A DNA stretch of 64,000 nt from Heliocybe sulcata (taxonomy: Eukaryota; Basidiomycota; Agaricomycetes; Gloeophyllales; Gloeophyllaceae). Under the pieces are notes generated by a model, which saw only the letters and a list, made by a program, of their open reading frames with translations, did no database searches and was not told the origin of the DNA. The position numbers were made by a program, and so were the translations under genes. The stretch covers positions 1,536,894 through 1,600,893 of the forward strand of contig ML213504.1 in assembly GCA_004369045.1 (NCBI GenBank), in the 5' to 3' direction. Below, piece by piece: positions 11,860-24,000 of this stretch (the first letter of the stretch is position 1; each line of letters opens with the position of its first letter).

Positions 11860-14589
11860 GGGTCAAAGCATAGTCGAGAGGCGATGTGGCGAGGCAAGGC
11901 GAACGCCGCGGCGCCACGCGACTGCGTTCTTCGCCCGATCGCTTCCATCTCGCATTGCAATTGCCAAGCCAGACAGATCGCGAGCGGTCGGATACTCGCA
12001 CCGTGCAAATGTTCGAATCCGCGTTATGGCACTTCTTAGCAACAGCCGCTCCTCTCCTACGGACGCACGTAAAATGTACGCAACCGCCAGCGGTCGGCAG
12101 ACTTTATCTTATTACACGCACAGCATCTCGTAGGGTTTACAACGTTCCAGCGGGGAAGTTTTTGAGGGTGCGGTCGCCTGTATGTCATCAGTCAGGGATG
12201 CGTTAGCCGAGCTGGAGAGCCAAGAGCCAGCGGGTCGTTAACTTCCGATGCCGATTGCTACAAGGCGGACATGACGGCGACAATAATGACGGTCACACTG
12301 AACCCATACGTGCTGGACTGGGAAACCTATGGTCCCAAACGATCGTCATGGATTCAGCCTTCCTCTCAAAAAATATCTCCTTGATAGAAGTAGGGCAGGG
12401 CAGGCTCTAATGGACTTATCCACCGTCGGCAGCACGCCCGTTCCTGCAAGAAAAAGTTTCTGAGCAGCCAGCAGAGAAAACGAGAGCAAATTTGACATAC
12501 GGAGCTCATACACTGAGTACCGGGAACATCCCGATCACCCACATCCATCCTCAGCTCTCCTCTCTCTCATATAGTTATGCAGCCAATGGTCGCCTCTCAG
12601 TGAGCGAAAATAGAGCTACACGGGGCTCTTCAATACTCGTGAAACCAATGCACAAACCAATCACATCCGTCCGCCCATGAACGAGCCACGGGCCAATGAC
12701 ACTAGAAGAAAGCAATAAAATGCGTGTGCCTGACTTCAGCGACACAGTCCAGACAGATCCGAAGGTTAATGGCAATCCGGGATTGACTTCACGGCAACAG
12801 GGCAAAAGCAGAGAAACAGTCCAGCCCGTATGCATGACAAGACAAAGTTCCGAAGACCTCAAACCCCACTTGAGAGAGCGGGTGTCCATGGGACGACGCG
12901 AAGTTCAGGCAGCCGACTACTTCGTGTGATGGTTGACGCTTACTGAACCTCCGGAGTTTAAGTGTCGGAAGCGGCCGACACGAGGTCGAAACTGCGTATA
13001 ATAATGAGCTGCCGTACGCTGAGTCTCGCCATAGTAATACTGCAGCAGGGCACTTACATCATAGCGTTAGGCGGGAACCGCATTCTCGTGCTTAATTTTT
13101 CAGAGGGGGAACGCCGGCATCCAAACGCCACAGGATTGGCTTCGGTTGCGAGTGCAAGGCGAGATGAAGACCACGACTGACTGCGCATGGACTGGTGTCT
13201 GCGGACGTCCGAGACCTGGGAGTGTACCCATATGGGTTTAGTCGATTGGCAAGCCCCTGCAACTCCGCTGGAAACGTTCCGAAGTCAGTCTTCTACACGA
13301 GGTGGGAAAGGTCAGCCGGGCCACGGGGAAAATAAGCGTTTGGCAGATCACCGGAATTTGTGGGAGACGTCCGACGGCGCTCGGATAAGATCAGTTTGAT
13401 CTGAATGGCGCACTCGAGGCAGGCGCGCGCGGATGAAGCGCAACCGCTACAATCCCATTCCTGCCGATGGCCGTCGTATATCTCAAGACGACTTCGAAGG
13501 GGGACTTCAGGCGTGTCGGAGGTTATGAGACAGGGATCGTGAAACGCGAGTCTCTGACTTGTTCTCTGGAACACGACCAGCGTAAAAGCGGACGTTTGAC
13601 TGGGCAGCACCACCGCTTCCCCTGGTAATAACGGTACCGTATATGCCGTAAGTGCGCGTACAAACGCTGAACACTGCGTGCACATACAAAGGCGCATCTG
13701 TACACAATTTCCAACATCACAATGGTTTAGTTGTCACTGTTGGTGGGGCAGGTACCGGTCGGAGGCCGGATCATGATCTGCTTTTACCCAGATTCCTTGT
13801 AATCGGGCGAGAAGTTTCGATTGACCCCGGCCCAAACGCGAAGCAATTTGCACGATCTACTCAACGCCTGTTCCTGTATGTGGCTGTCCACTCGGGCTCT
13901 TCGGGCTGGACATACAGGATCTGTGATGCGTAGTTGTCGGCTTGAGTATTTACAATGTTTATGGACTTACGAGCCTTTGGCAAGGAGGACAGCGAAAGGA
14001 CCTGCCATGGAGAAATCTTCGATATGGTGCCGGCACCGAATATCCGACATTACACGCAGCAGAAAATTCGAGCGATAAGCACGGGTTATCCTCGTGGCTG
14101 CATAACCGTCGGACCCTTCCAAAATAAGAAGAAGGTATGTTTGGGCAAGCAAGACGCTGCAGAGAGCGGTGTTCATTGCTCTCGCGACAAAGGCAAGTGT
14201 CTGGACATGTAAATCAGTGATACGAAACGCTTCCAGCGCGACACAAAGGTCGGGGGGAAGAGGAGATAAAGGCGTGCAGAGTCCCAGTTAGGGGAGCGTG
14301 GTAACAGCGAGGGGTTAAATTGCGGCTGGCGGCAGGGAGCGCCCCTGTTTGAGGTGGCCGGATAAGGGCAGGTTCGTGGGAATTCATGGACAAAAGCGGC
14401 GGCGTTGTGGGTTGCCAACGAATAAGCAACGCCCTGTCTTTTGCCATCCCGCCATCATTTCCCTCCCGCTCCTCATCCTCCTCGCTGTTCCTCCCGCCTG
14501 CCCGCATTCTGCTCTTTTCTCTGCTTTTTCTGTAATTTTTCAAAAGGACTTGCACCCCCTCCTGTTTCTCGCTTTCTCGTTGGTGCGCG
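11860..14589. other. 2.7-kb stretch without a supported gene
   Basis: This is the longest empty stretch in the window. Many open frames of 60-130 codons occur on both strands, but none joins by plausible splicing and none resembles a known protein. The last 150 bases are strongly pyrimidine-rich and probably form the leader or promoter of the RGS gene. The rest may be an extended regulatory region, a non-coding RNA locus or decayed DNA. I see no clear terminal inverted or direct repeats. Confidence 0.5.
14430..14585 (+). promoter_or_regulatory. CT-rich block before the RGS gene
   Basis: The plus strand is dominated by C and T from about 14440 to 14580 (runs such as CTCCTCATCCTCCTCGC and CTCTTTTCTCTGC). 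It ends a few bases before the start codon at 14590. Pyrimidine-rich blocks just upstream of the start are typical of filamentous fungal promoters and often mark transcription initiation. Confidence 0.5.
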
Positions 14590-16741
14590 ATGCCTACAGA
14601 CCAAGATGCCGCGGCTACGTCGTCCCATATGATGAAAACTACAAAACGCGGTAGACCGTTCTTAAAGGTTCGCTGAGCGTGTTGCATATCTTATCGGTCT
14701 GGATTTCTGACGACGATGACCTGCTCAGGATACATTGGACTTGTTTGCGACGTTAGTCGTCTCCTTGGAGCTGGGACCCCATAAGCAGTTCTTTCGTACA
14801 TTCCCCAACTCATTCTCGACGTAAGTTCTCCTTATTCATGCCACATATTCTTTGGCGTGCTTGGCTAATTTCCTCCATAGCGACGAGGCGTGTCTGAACC
14901 TCGCTTCGCTCAAGTTTTCACAGTCCAACCGCGGGCCGGATCCAAGGGAGCCTTCACGCATCGTCACGACCACCACCACTACGACCTTCTCAATGACACG
15001 CGAGATGGCAAAGGCTATGTGCCAGCACTTCATGGATGCTCGGCTCATCGAGAATGCTGCCGACCCGTCTTCGAACTTGTTCAAGGACCGGGGCGTTTAC
15101 GTTCTGACACCAAAAGGTCTGCATGTCCTGGAGCGGTTCATCAGCAAAAACGGCATCAATTCCGACCACATCTCCAACGTCTTCGCTACGCAACCGATCT
15201 GTATGAAACTCCTCCATCTCGAACGACGATCATCCGACGATGAAATCATCGTCTCGCAGTCGGTAATCACTACGCTCTTCCGGCGGTTTGTAGGCCACAA
15301 GCCGAATTACCCGCCTCCGAGCCAAGGGCAGCTTGACGCCTATCAGCAGTATCACGAGCGTTCTAAGGGTATCGCGCTTATGGACGTCCAGGATAAGGCA
15401 CAGCTGGGTAAGAGTGCCATGAGCCACAAGTATTGCTTCGCAGCAGTATCCGCCCTGGAGTGGTTGTGTGACTTCACATCTGTTGTCGGTCGTGAGGAGG
15501 CTGCGGAGATGGCGGCTCAGTTTGTACGCTTTGGCCTCATCCAGCTTGTGAGCGACAAGCGCAAGAACAACGACTCGGCCATCATCTTCACTGTTCGGGG
15601 CTCTGCGCCCGGCGGTAACTCGCCTGTCTCAGTGAGTTGATCTGCTCGTCTATAGAAGATGTATTTGACCGGCTGTGTGTAGCAACACGGAGAGTTCCGT
15701 TGTACAGCGAAGGCGATCTATCGAGTGACTGATGAAGGTCGCCGTGTCGCTCGTTGGGACACTCCGAATCGTGGTCCTTCTAGCCGCGACTCTCCTAACG
15801 CTTCTTCTGCTAATCTTGCCAACACCGAGCGTTCATCTATCGAGGACAGCACAGAGACCTCGGTTCTCTCCGCTGCTGATGCCCCTAGCGCTGGTGAGGC
15901 CAAGATTCAGCGTAGGATATCCATCCACGAGAAGTTGAACGGGAGCTACGATGCGGACAGCAAGAAGTCAGGCAAAGAGAGCAACACTGATAGGCTCAAG
16001 AAGATTCTTGAAGACCCGATGCTGCGATCGCTGTTCCGCGAGTTCTTGCGGGGCAACTTCTGTGAGGAGAACCTGTCGTTCTGGTTGGATGTCCAAGACT
16101 TCAAGAGGAAGTTCAGTATCACCTCGAGCGCTGTTGCGGCGACACGGCCATCCACTGGCAAGAACACTCCTGGCCAGGCAGCGATGGAGCGGCATCACGA
16201 GTCTTTAATCCAGACAGCTTTCCAGATTTACAACATGTACCTCGCTCCTGCAAGTCAGTGCGAGCTCAATATCGACCACGGGCTGCGGAATGAGCTAGTC
16301 GCGTACCTCAGCGAGGTCATGACGGGTTTGACCGGGAAGGCCTTCCAAGGCCGAGTCGAGCTCGAACAAGCTAGCGCATTCAATGCAACGCAATTGCAGA
16401 CGATGATCCGGTTGTATGAGCGCATACAGACGCACGTCTTCCGACTTATGGCGACGGATTCAGTCCCTAAGGTACGCACTTGCAACTGTTCTTACTGTTC
16501 GTCGCTCACGGTTGTTGCTGTGAAATAGTTCATCAAGACGCCGAAGTTCACGGCGGTGCGCAATTGGGCGGACGACGACGAGAATGATACTCCTGGCGGT
16601 GGGCACGCGTCCTATGCCCCGACTCATCCACCAGGGTTAGAAGACGCGGAGGAAGTTGGCGGCACATACGTGACGGTTTCGCAGGCCGCAAGTGAAAAGC
16701 GGCACCGGCAAAGAGAAGGATGGACCGACAAGCCGCTATGA
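14590..16741 (+). CDS. DEP-domain regulator of G-protein signalling (FlbA/Thn1/Sst2 type)
   Basis: GTPase-activating protein for heterotrimeric G-protein alpha subunits. Exon 1 is MPTDQDAAATSSHMMKTTK plus RGRPFLK, and a short exon 2 begins DTLDLFATLVVSLELG. DEP-type membrane/receptor-targeting segments follow: MTREMAKAMCQHFMDARLIE near 14995 and VVGREEAAEMAAQFVRFGLI near 15485. The RGS box starts with RLKKILEDPMLRSLFREFLR near 15990, then NLSFWLDVQDFKRKF, and ends in YERIQTHVFRLMATDSVPK near 16420-16470. The last exon is acidic and ends at 16741. Homologues known by name are FlbA (Aspergillus), Thn1 (Schizophyllum) and Crg1 (Cryptococcus), which control growth, hyphal form and mating response. 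A long gene-free stretch and a CT-rich block lie upstream. Confidence 0.92.
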
Positions 16742-17361
16742 GCGGCGCGGTCCATTCGTTTCTTTTCTCTGTCACTGTATCCTCAACTCATGCATGCTGT
16801 CATCCTATCTATCTCATCCGTCGTCATCTATCTGCATATGCAACATCAACTGTCACGTCGTTTCTCTTGCTCGACTGTACACCCACGCTCTATGTTGTCG
16901 TCTCTCACTTCACGGCTATCTGAACTATGGCTAGGTACACTTGATCGAACCCGGGTGGTCCCTTCGCATCTTAATCATCACCGTATTATTTCTTTTCATC
17001 TTTCTCATTCTGTCCATTTCATCTGCATGTTCGTTTTCACCTTCAGCTTGAGCCACCAGTTGCTTTTTACTACTTCATCCTACTTCGGTGTAACATCTAT
17101 AATACCTTAGGCATCTCCTCAATGTCCCGGAGATAGACTCTACTAATCGAACTCCATTCCACTGTGCATCATGATTATCGAATGTATCAACGTTCGCTGT
17201 ATATGTAGAGTGGCTGCGAAGCGAATACATATCTTCGTTGGTTCACCAAGCCTTGTTCCTGACTTCCTGATAAAGTGTCTTGTTGATCACTACTTCGGAC
17301 GTCAACGCGTCAGCCCTCGACTGCAATAGGTGACCCAACTTCGTCTTTGCTTCCGAGAGTC
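16742..17361. other. Intergenic stretch between the RGS and Dap1-like genes
   Basis: T- and CT-rich plus-strand DNA (for example around 16985-17060) fits the 3' untranslated part of the RGS gene and the promoter of the next gene. The open frames here lack protein features. Confidence 0.5.
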
Positions 17362-18548
17362 ATGTCGTGGATTACGAACCCACAGGGCACCCCAGCTCCT
17401 CGTGAGGGACCTCGTCGCGGCGCTGTGACCGATGGAGTCCCCGCCTCGCCTTGGGAGGAGTTTCCTAATAATGACACCTATCCCCGTGTTCCGGATCCTG
17501 CTGGGCTCGAGCCAGACCGCGCAGTGTCTACGAAACAAGCGAACAGGCCTTTCCTAGCGTGAATATGTCTCCCCTACCTGCCATGCACGCAACGGCCCAG
17601 CTCTGACACACACATAAGGTACAAGGAATATCGAAACAAGATGGAGGCAGAACACAACGCGTGGGCGCAAAGGAAGAAAGAGCGAGAAGAGAAGTTAGCT
17701 AGAGGAGAGAAAGTTGGGCCGGAAGAACCAGATCCTACCGTTGAGGAGGAAGTGGGATGCTTGGGCTTGCTCAAATTCATCGCCTACCTCATAATATTCC
17801 TGATGCTGGCCGGCAAGTTCTTCACGGACAGCTTCCTCTGGGAATACGAGGGAAAGTGGGCAAGACTGAAGACGTACATACCGGTACGACTTACCAGCGA
17901 TTTCTTGTGTCAGTTTTATATTGAGTCCTCTGTAGACGAACCAGAGACTGTTCTCAGAGGGACTTCTGACGCAATTCGATGGTACAGATTCAGAGAAGCC
18001 AGTCTATCTTGCGGTGAGTTGTTCAAGTCATTCAGGTTCCTATCCACACTTATGCATTGCTTGCTGCAGATTGATGGTGACGTCTACGACGTCTCAGAGA
18101 ACCGTCGAACCTATGGTCCTGGAGGACCATACCATTTCATGTACGCCTCTATGCTTCATCATGTCGTTAGTTAACTCAAGTCGAATTCTACTCCCCTAGG
18201 GCGGGAAAGGATGCTGCACGAGCATTCGCCACCGGTTGCTTCGAGACCCACCGGACCCACGACATACGAGGTTTGACGGAGAGTGAGATGCAGGTAGATG
18301 GCACTCGCTTCGTCGTTGTCCAGCACTGACAGGTGTAATAGGGATTAAACCATTGGAAGAAGTTTTTCGCTGATCACAGGACATACACCAAGGTTGGACG
18401 TGTCGTTCACCCGACCATTGACCCGTCCAGTCCTATTCCAGAACACTGCGATCCCAAGAAAGGTCAAAGCCCTAATCCCCGGAAAGAGACCAAGGAGAGC
18501 CGACAAGCTGGCCGGGAGGAACAGAAACTCGTTCATCAAGAGCTATAA
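17362..18548 (+). CDS. DAP1: Cytochrome b5-like haem/steroid-binding protein (Dap1/PGRMC type)
   Basis: Membrane-anchored haem protein of the MAPR family; in yeasts Dap1 binds and supports the sterol P450 Erg11. Exon 1 runs MSWITNPQGTPAPREGPRRG to QANRPFLA and joins YKEYRNKMEAEHNAWAQRKK. A Lys/Glu-rich cytosolic helix follows, then the membrane segment GLLKFIAYLIIFLMLAGKFF near 17765-17825. The cytochrome b5-like fold has DGDVYDVSENRRTYGPGGPY near 18075, split from AGKDAARAFATGCFETH by an intron, and then LNHWKKFFADHRTYTKVGRV. Tyr residues of the GPGGPY region take the place of the paired histidines of true b5. The charged C-terminus ends EEQKLVHQEL. Compared with yeast Dap1, it has a longer N-terminal extension before the membrane segment. 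Confidence 0.9.
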
Positions 18549-18805
18549 ACATAGCGGATGGTGTGCATATCTGATAGCAGTAGGCGCGGTCGTGTATGTC
18601 ATTACATAGTCAGTACTGTATGAAATCGCGTAGGTGATAAGTTAAGACAATGAAACAGTCCTGAGCGTCCAAGTCCATACTAAGGTATCATGTACTAGAA
18701 GCTGGATAGAATGAGCTACTAATGTCCTGCATAAAACGTCCCCGTGGAAGCCGACCCGCTCTCTAGGTAGCCTAAAGACGAATGAGAATTTGTGTGTGGC
18801 ATAGC

Positions 18806-19499
18806 TTAAGATGAGAAGCTTACAGGAGCTAGAGGCGAGTGGTGCGTCATTAGATAGTTTTTGATTATTGGGAAGTCGGCCATTGACGCGTCCATCATGT
18901 TTGTGAAAGTACCTTCGCAGTATTTCGCCACGACAATATTGCCCCGCCATGCGGTTTCTTCTCGGTACCCCTTTCCTTGCATTTCCCTTATGCATTTATT
19001 GACGGGAAAGGGCATGCCGTCGCGTGATACGACCGGGTAGAAAATTATGTAGGGAGTGGCGAATTTCTTGTTCATGCCATCGAGTGCTTCGACGGTCTGA
19101 ATAGGAATTTCAGTAAGTTGGCGACCAGGCAGAAGTAATGCAAATACGTGCATGGTATTGCCAACCGCGTGCACCGAGGCTTTCAGCAATGTAATCCATA
19201 TACACCTCTGGGTGAGGCATTCGGGTCGTCTGCGTGGCTTGAGCAGTGAAAGGATCAGCTACTGCGACAGGGCTTGTCGCCAGTGGCACCAGAGTCGGAG
19301 GGCGACCGTCACTGGGGATCAAGATGGCTTGGTAGGATCGCATCTCCATTTTGATAGAACCCTGAGCAGAACGAGTCAATATCTCCCTTCGACAAGGTAA
19401 ATGACGATTGCCATTATTCTACTTACCAAGGCGCTGGCTAGAGGAGGGCCCAGTCGTGAAGATCCTAGGAGACGGGGCACTTGTCTGTTCTGTCTTCAT
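18806..19499 (-). CDS. Hypothetical mushroom protein (DGMNKKF family)
   Basis: Three exons. Exon 1 is MKTEQTSAPSPRIFTTGPSS plus SQRL from the ATG at 19497-19499. Exon 2 reads GSIKMEMRSYQAILIPSDGR, then PHPEVYMDYIAESLGARG. Exon 3 begins TVEALDGMNKKFATPYIIFY and continues PVVSRDGMPFPVNKCIREMQ, TAWRGNIVVAKYC and MMDASMADFPIIKNYLMTHH to the stop at 18806. Introns of about 63 and 70 bases join in frame. The short, blocky, motif-rich protein resembles hypothetical families seen in several mushrooms, but I cannot name a function. It has no signal peptide or membrane segment. Confidence 0.7.
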
Positions 19500-19991
19500 T
19501 GCCAGAGAACTAGCTATTTATCCTTTCGTCCGCGAAAACGAGGTCTACGTGCTGAAGCTTCGATCGCTTCATCATCGTAGTGCTGTACGCTATTCCAGAC
19601 CACACGAGGTGGGCAGACGGATCACTGCAGAATAAGGATTCAGGAATAAGTGTCATATTAGTGGCGAGTTGCGTTGCGCGGCAGATGGGGGGCGGCTGGA
19701 AGGTGCGCAGAAGCCCCACACTGCAGGTGATCTTGAAAGGTGTCCGCAACTGTTTCAGTAACCAAATGTTGTGGTGTGCTCGGTCGTACCCTCGCCGAGG
19801 GGTGAGGGTATCGAGATTACCCGGACCGAACAGTTGGGCCAGTGCGCTCGAGCATTCAACGCTAATCATGATCTAAGCGAGTTATCAGAGCTCATCGACA
19901 AGTGCGATTTACATAAAGCTATCGGTGGATATTAACCTCTCCGCCCGTATACTTGCGGTATTAGCGGCTATTGGACGAGGCAGACATTATA
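19500..19991. other. Intergenic stretch without a supported gene
   Basis: It lies upstream of the DGMNKKF-family gene and downstream of the doubtful minus-strand gene. A 98-codon plus-strand frame and a 119-codon minus-strand frame overlap each other, and neither looks like a protein. Confidence 0.4.
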
Positions 19992-20977
19992 GTACGAGGC
20001 GCTGACGGCGCTTGATGTCGGAATCTGCATTCATGACGGCGATAGGCGTAAGAAAGGAATAGAGTAGCTCAGGGACCGACAGATCTCGCAGCGCTAGCAT
20101 CTTCACGCCATGTACGCATGGTGTTAGGATCAATGCCCGCGAAACTGCCCAAGAAGACTCATGTGCAGAAGGCGTGCCTTCAAGAGGGGAGGCCCAGACC
20201 CTCGCCTTGTTCTGTTCTCCGAGTCGACTAAGCTGTGTTGTGATCGTAGTCAGTTCCATTGTGTCGCGCCCTCCATGGAGAGGTCTGTGGGTCTTTAGGA
20301 GATCTATTTCAAGTTACCCACCTGTAAGCTCCTTCTCCACTGGGATGCGGCAATGAGATGCCCTGACTCAGAACTGCAACCTCACACACGGGTGTAGGGT
20401 AAAGACCAGTAATGGATTGGAGACGCGCTGGGAAGTGTCGTTGGTACCGAGTAATGAAACTACGGTGTTGATCTGGGTCCCGTACAGTGTAATTCCGTAA
20501 ATGAAAGCGGATCTTATGTCCAGGCTTTCTGCGGGCAATCAGAGTGCCAAGTATACCAGACAATTGACCTACTGTCTGCAAGTCGACCCGGCTAGAAGAG
20601 ACGCAATGCGGACTTCGCCGGAGATTACAATACCTAAAATCACGAATGGACTCTGTGGTACGGCAATCTGGCTGTCCTTGAAATACACCGATGGGGCCAG
20701 CAGTAACGTTGGTCCAAGGCTGTTTAATATTGAGCTTCAGTCTGTTCCGCAGATCTTAGCAACATGGTTGCGGAAGGGGCGACAAGTTACAACAAATACG
20801 TTGTAGGGTGCAAACCCTCGACACGAACAGGACATCGGGTGCAGGTCCTTGGCAGCCAGTAACATTTTGAATGAATGATCCGTTCAGATGAGCAAGATGC
20901 ACTGCGTACCGAGACAATGAAGGGCCTGAGGGTAAGAGGGAGTAAAACATATTATTGTCCACACGAATTATTTCCAT
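19992..20977 (-). CDS. Possible multi-exon hypothetical protein
   Basis: Candidate exons on the minus strand: MEIIRVDNNMFYSLLPSGPS from 20977; NRLKLNIKQPWTNVTAGPIG with FQGQPDCRTTESIRDF near 20740-20640; then GQLSGILGTLIARRKPGHKI with HRSFITRYQRHFPARLQSIT near 20570-20400. The last is MELTTITTQLSRLGEQNKAR with LALRDLSVPELLYSFLTPIA near 20260-20000. The last junction (GTGGGT to CACAG) and the middle one (GTAATC to ACAG, 57 bases) keep the frame. The first junction could not be fixed. No family is recognised. The consistent splicing of two junctions is the main support; the alternative is chance open frames. Confidence 0.4.
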
Positions 20978-21085
20978 CAGTGCAAGTTCCTAAGTTCGTC
21001 CTAACCGTATATGGAAGTTTGTGGTTCAAGTCACGTTGTGTCGCGTCCTAGTGCGAGTGGCGGCGTGGCTCGACTCTACCTCGTC

Positions 21086-24000
21086 ATGGACGGTGCTATG
21101 CTACAGGCGACCCAGTTCTCTTCCTTATTCCCGGCATCGCGCGCAACGTGCAGATACGTGGACACGACACGTCGCGATGTCCCTCTACGCCCGCCACCGG
21201 AAGACTCGGACGCGCCCATCGAGCATGCCATACATTCCACTGTACTACATTCCACCTGGGCTGGCCCTGTCGTCCTACGAGTTCTAAACGACCGGATAAC
21301 TATCGAGCTTGTCGCACTTACGCTGGACATACCACCGTTACGATTTGTCTTTCCGGCGGCCATTGCATCCGCTCCAGGCATCTTTCTACGCGAGAGCGAC
21401 GCACTGCATGTCATTGCCGTAACGAACGTCGGCTCTCTGTTTCATCTGGTTGTCCCAGCCTATGACGATGAACTGCTATGGGATGTCGATTTCCAACCCA
21501 ACTGGTGTCGCGAGCACCATATACAGAGTCTAGGCGGAAGTGTAGACGGTATAGTCCATGTGCAGGGTCTCCAAACCGTTTTCATAGGTCTCTCAAACGG
21601 GAATTTGCTCAGAATTGATGCGGATGCTCGTGCGGAGGAGTCTGGACAAGGTATGTGGCAAGTTGAAACCCGTGTCTAACTCATACGAGAGTCGCTATAG
21701 ATCACTGGACCGAAAACGTCTTCCACCACGGCTCCTTTTTGTCATCTTGGACCTCCTATATCCCCACACTGGGAATGAGCTCTGCGGATGGCGCTCAGAT
21801 TGTGGCTGCAGCCAGTCACCCGGATCTAACTGACATAGACCGTATTTGGACTTTGTCTCGAGATCGCACTCTACGACTCTGGACTGCGACCGCCGGCTGT
21901 ATCGCAACACGAGCAGTCGGCCCTGCTACTCAGGACAGATCATCTACACCCATGTCTGAATCTTCTCCCAGTCCCAGTAAGTATACTGCGCTGCTAGAGG
22001 CAGGACCACGAAACCTGCTCCGAGTATTCACCCTGGGAGACGATCTGGACGTCATATTTGTCTTAGCATTCGTGCCAACACCTGCTTCCACAAGCTCAGG
22101 GGGTACCCTTTACGTCTTCAAGACAGAAGATGACCAGCTTCAACCACTCTCTCCGATCTCATGCTCCCCTACGAGCGTCCATTGCCACCTTCAAGAGTTT
22201 CTCGTTGTCGACTATACTTTGTATACTCTCTGGGACCGACAGGGCCGCTCGTACGTGGAATGGTACGACCTCGCCGAATCGGCGCAGTCGCTGGAGACGG
22301 ATAATGTTCGCTGGAAAACGGCCTCTTACGCCCATGAAGTGGAGCTTACCCCGGCATACCTTGACGAGCTGCTCTATTCCCATGGTTCTTTGACGGACAA
22401 ATGCTTTGAGGCGGTTATGCGACCAGGAATGTTCTCTATGTTAACCCTGAGGACGGCACTCAGGCAATATTCTGACGCCTGCTTATCATTGCCGGGCCCT
22501 CCGCCTCCTCAATTGCAGACATCCTATGCAACATTGGGAGAAAATATTGCAGCCGTCGTTGGCTGCACTGTCAACCTGACCCGGGACGCTCAGACTGGGT
22601 CACTCCAGTATGATAAGTACTGGGCAGCGCTACGACGTGACTGGGAAGGATTCATCGCCCGTTGTCGAGAAATAGAGCGAAGCGCACGATGGCCGCTTGC
22701 CATAGGCGTCGATAAATCTGGTGCTATTGTCTTTGTTGAGAGGGAACGCGCTGGATCTGTGATACCTGAAGATCCCGCTCTTGCCCGCCGTCGAATGCTG
22801 TTATCGTCAGTATCTCTGGAACCTCGACACTTGATGCTCGATGTGGCATGGGTATTGCGTACCGGTCTTTCGCCTGAGACTCTACGTAATATGGAAGATC
22901 GCCTGACGGAAATCGAGCAGCAAGAAAGCAGCTTCTCATATCTCGATATCGTCGTGCAGGATCCTATGGATATCATAGTAGATGAAGGCCTCGATGACTG
23001 GATTAAAACCCGACTACTCGGGCATGACAGACACTTGGAATTCCTGTTCCGTCAGTCGCTCGATATCATTACTCAGCGTCATTCCGTCGTCAAGCGAGAA
23101 GAGGAAGAAGTGGCACTGGCCGTATCAGTGGAACACGGGCTAAGGCAGAGTCGTTCTGTCTGGCAAAGACTGCTCGCGGCGTCGTATGTCACCGATACTG
23201 TCGATGCCAGATACGAACTATGTCTCACCCTCCTTCTCATGCTTTGGTATCTACGGGAGAACTTGCGCGATGACCATGCTGACGTCGTGGATGAGCTCCT
23301 CGTCGCGTTTAGAGGCCTGGCCATGTTGCGTCATGTCGTCCGACAGCCTGCTGGCGAGTTGAAGGGGGCAAGGGGGATCACAGCAGATGGTTCATCTGAC
23401 GAGATGATTGCCCGCATGCGCAACATGCGCATGTCAGAGACCGTCGACGGTTTCACGCCTGTCTATTCTCTAGTTGATCGCCTTCTGGCGAGCTCCGGCG
23501 ACTCATTCGAGTTACCAAAGTCTGCACACAAGTTCCTAGGTGACAGTGGGTTGCTGGATGCGAGTTCCATGACGGTGACGAGCGCTGGAGATGCCCGCTT
23601 TTGCGACAGGCTCCGGGAGTTAGGATATACGCAATTCGCCCTGGATCTCATGGCATGGCTGCCGATGTCCTCCCCTCTTACATATGTCCGTGCCAAGTTG
23701 TGGTTGAACATGGGTCGCTTCGACGATGCTGCGAGATTGTTCGAGTCGCTTGCAGGGTCATACGGTAAGCACCGTTCATTATAGTTTAATCAGAGACTTG
23801 ACCCGCTCTCTACAGAGGGACTTCCTGAAGAAGAGTGCGGTCATGTTGATGTCGTAGCCCCCGCCGGAGTTCTCACATCCCAGTACAACTTCTACCTCCA
23901 TGTTGCTGGGCTCTTCAGAGCTGCTCGTGTCACACCGTGCGAGATTGCGTTCTCGCAGCTTGCTATATCGGCTGCCCCGCCTGGCACCGATCTTCAAGAG

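Noticed and set aside
12010-12030. T-loop-like GTTCGAATCC motif
   Set aside because: The flanking bases do not form a T stem and no acceptor or anticodon stem can be drawn, so not a tRNA.
14214-14687. 157-codon minus-strand frame before the RGS gene
   Set aside because: It overlaps exon 1 and the CT-rich leader of the RGS gene and is a complement of low-complexity pyrimidine DNA.
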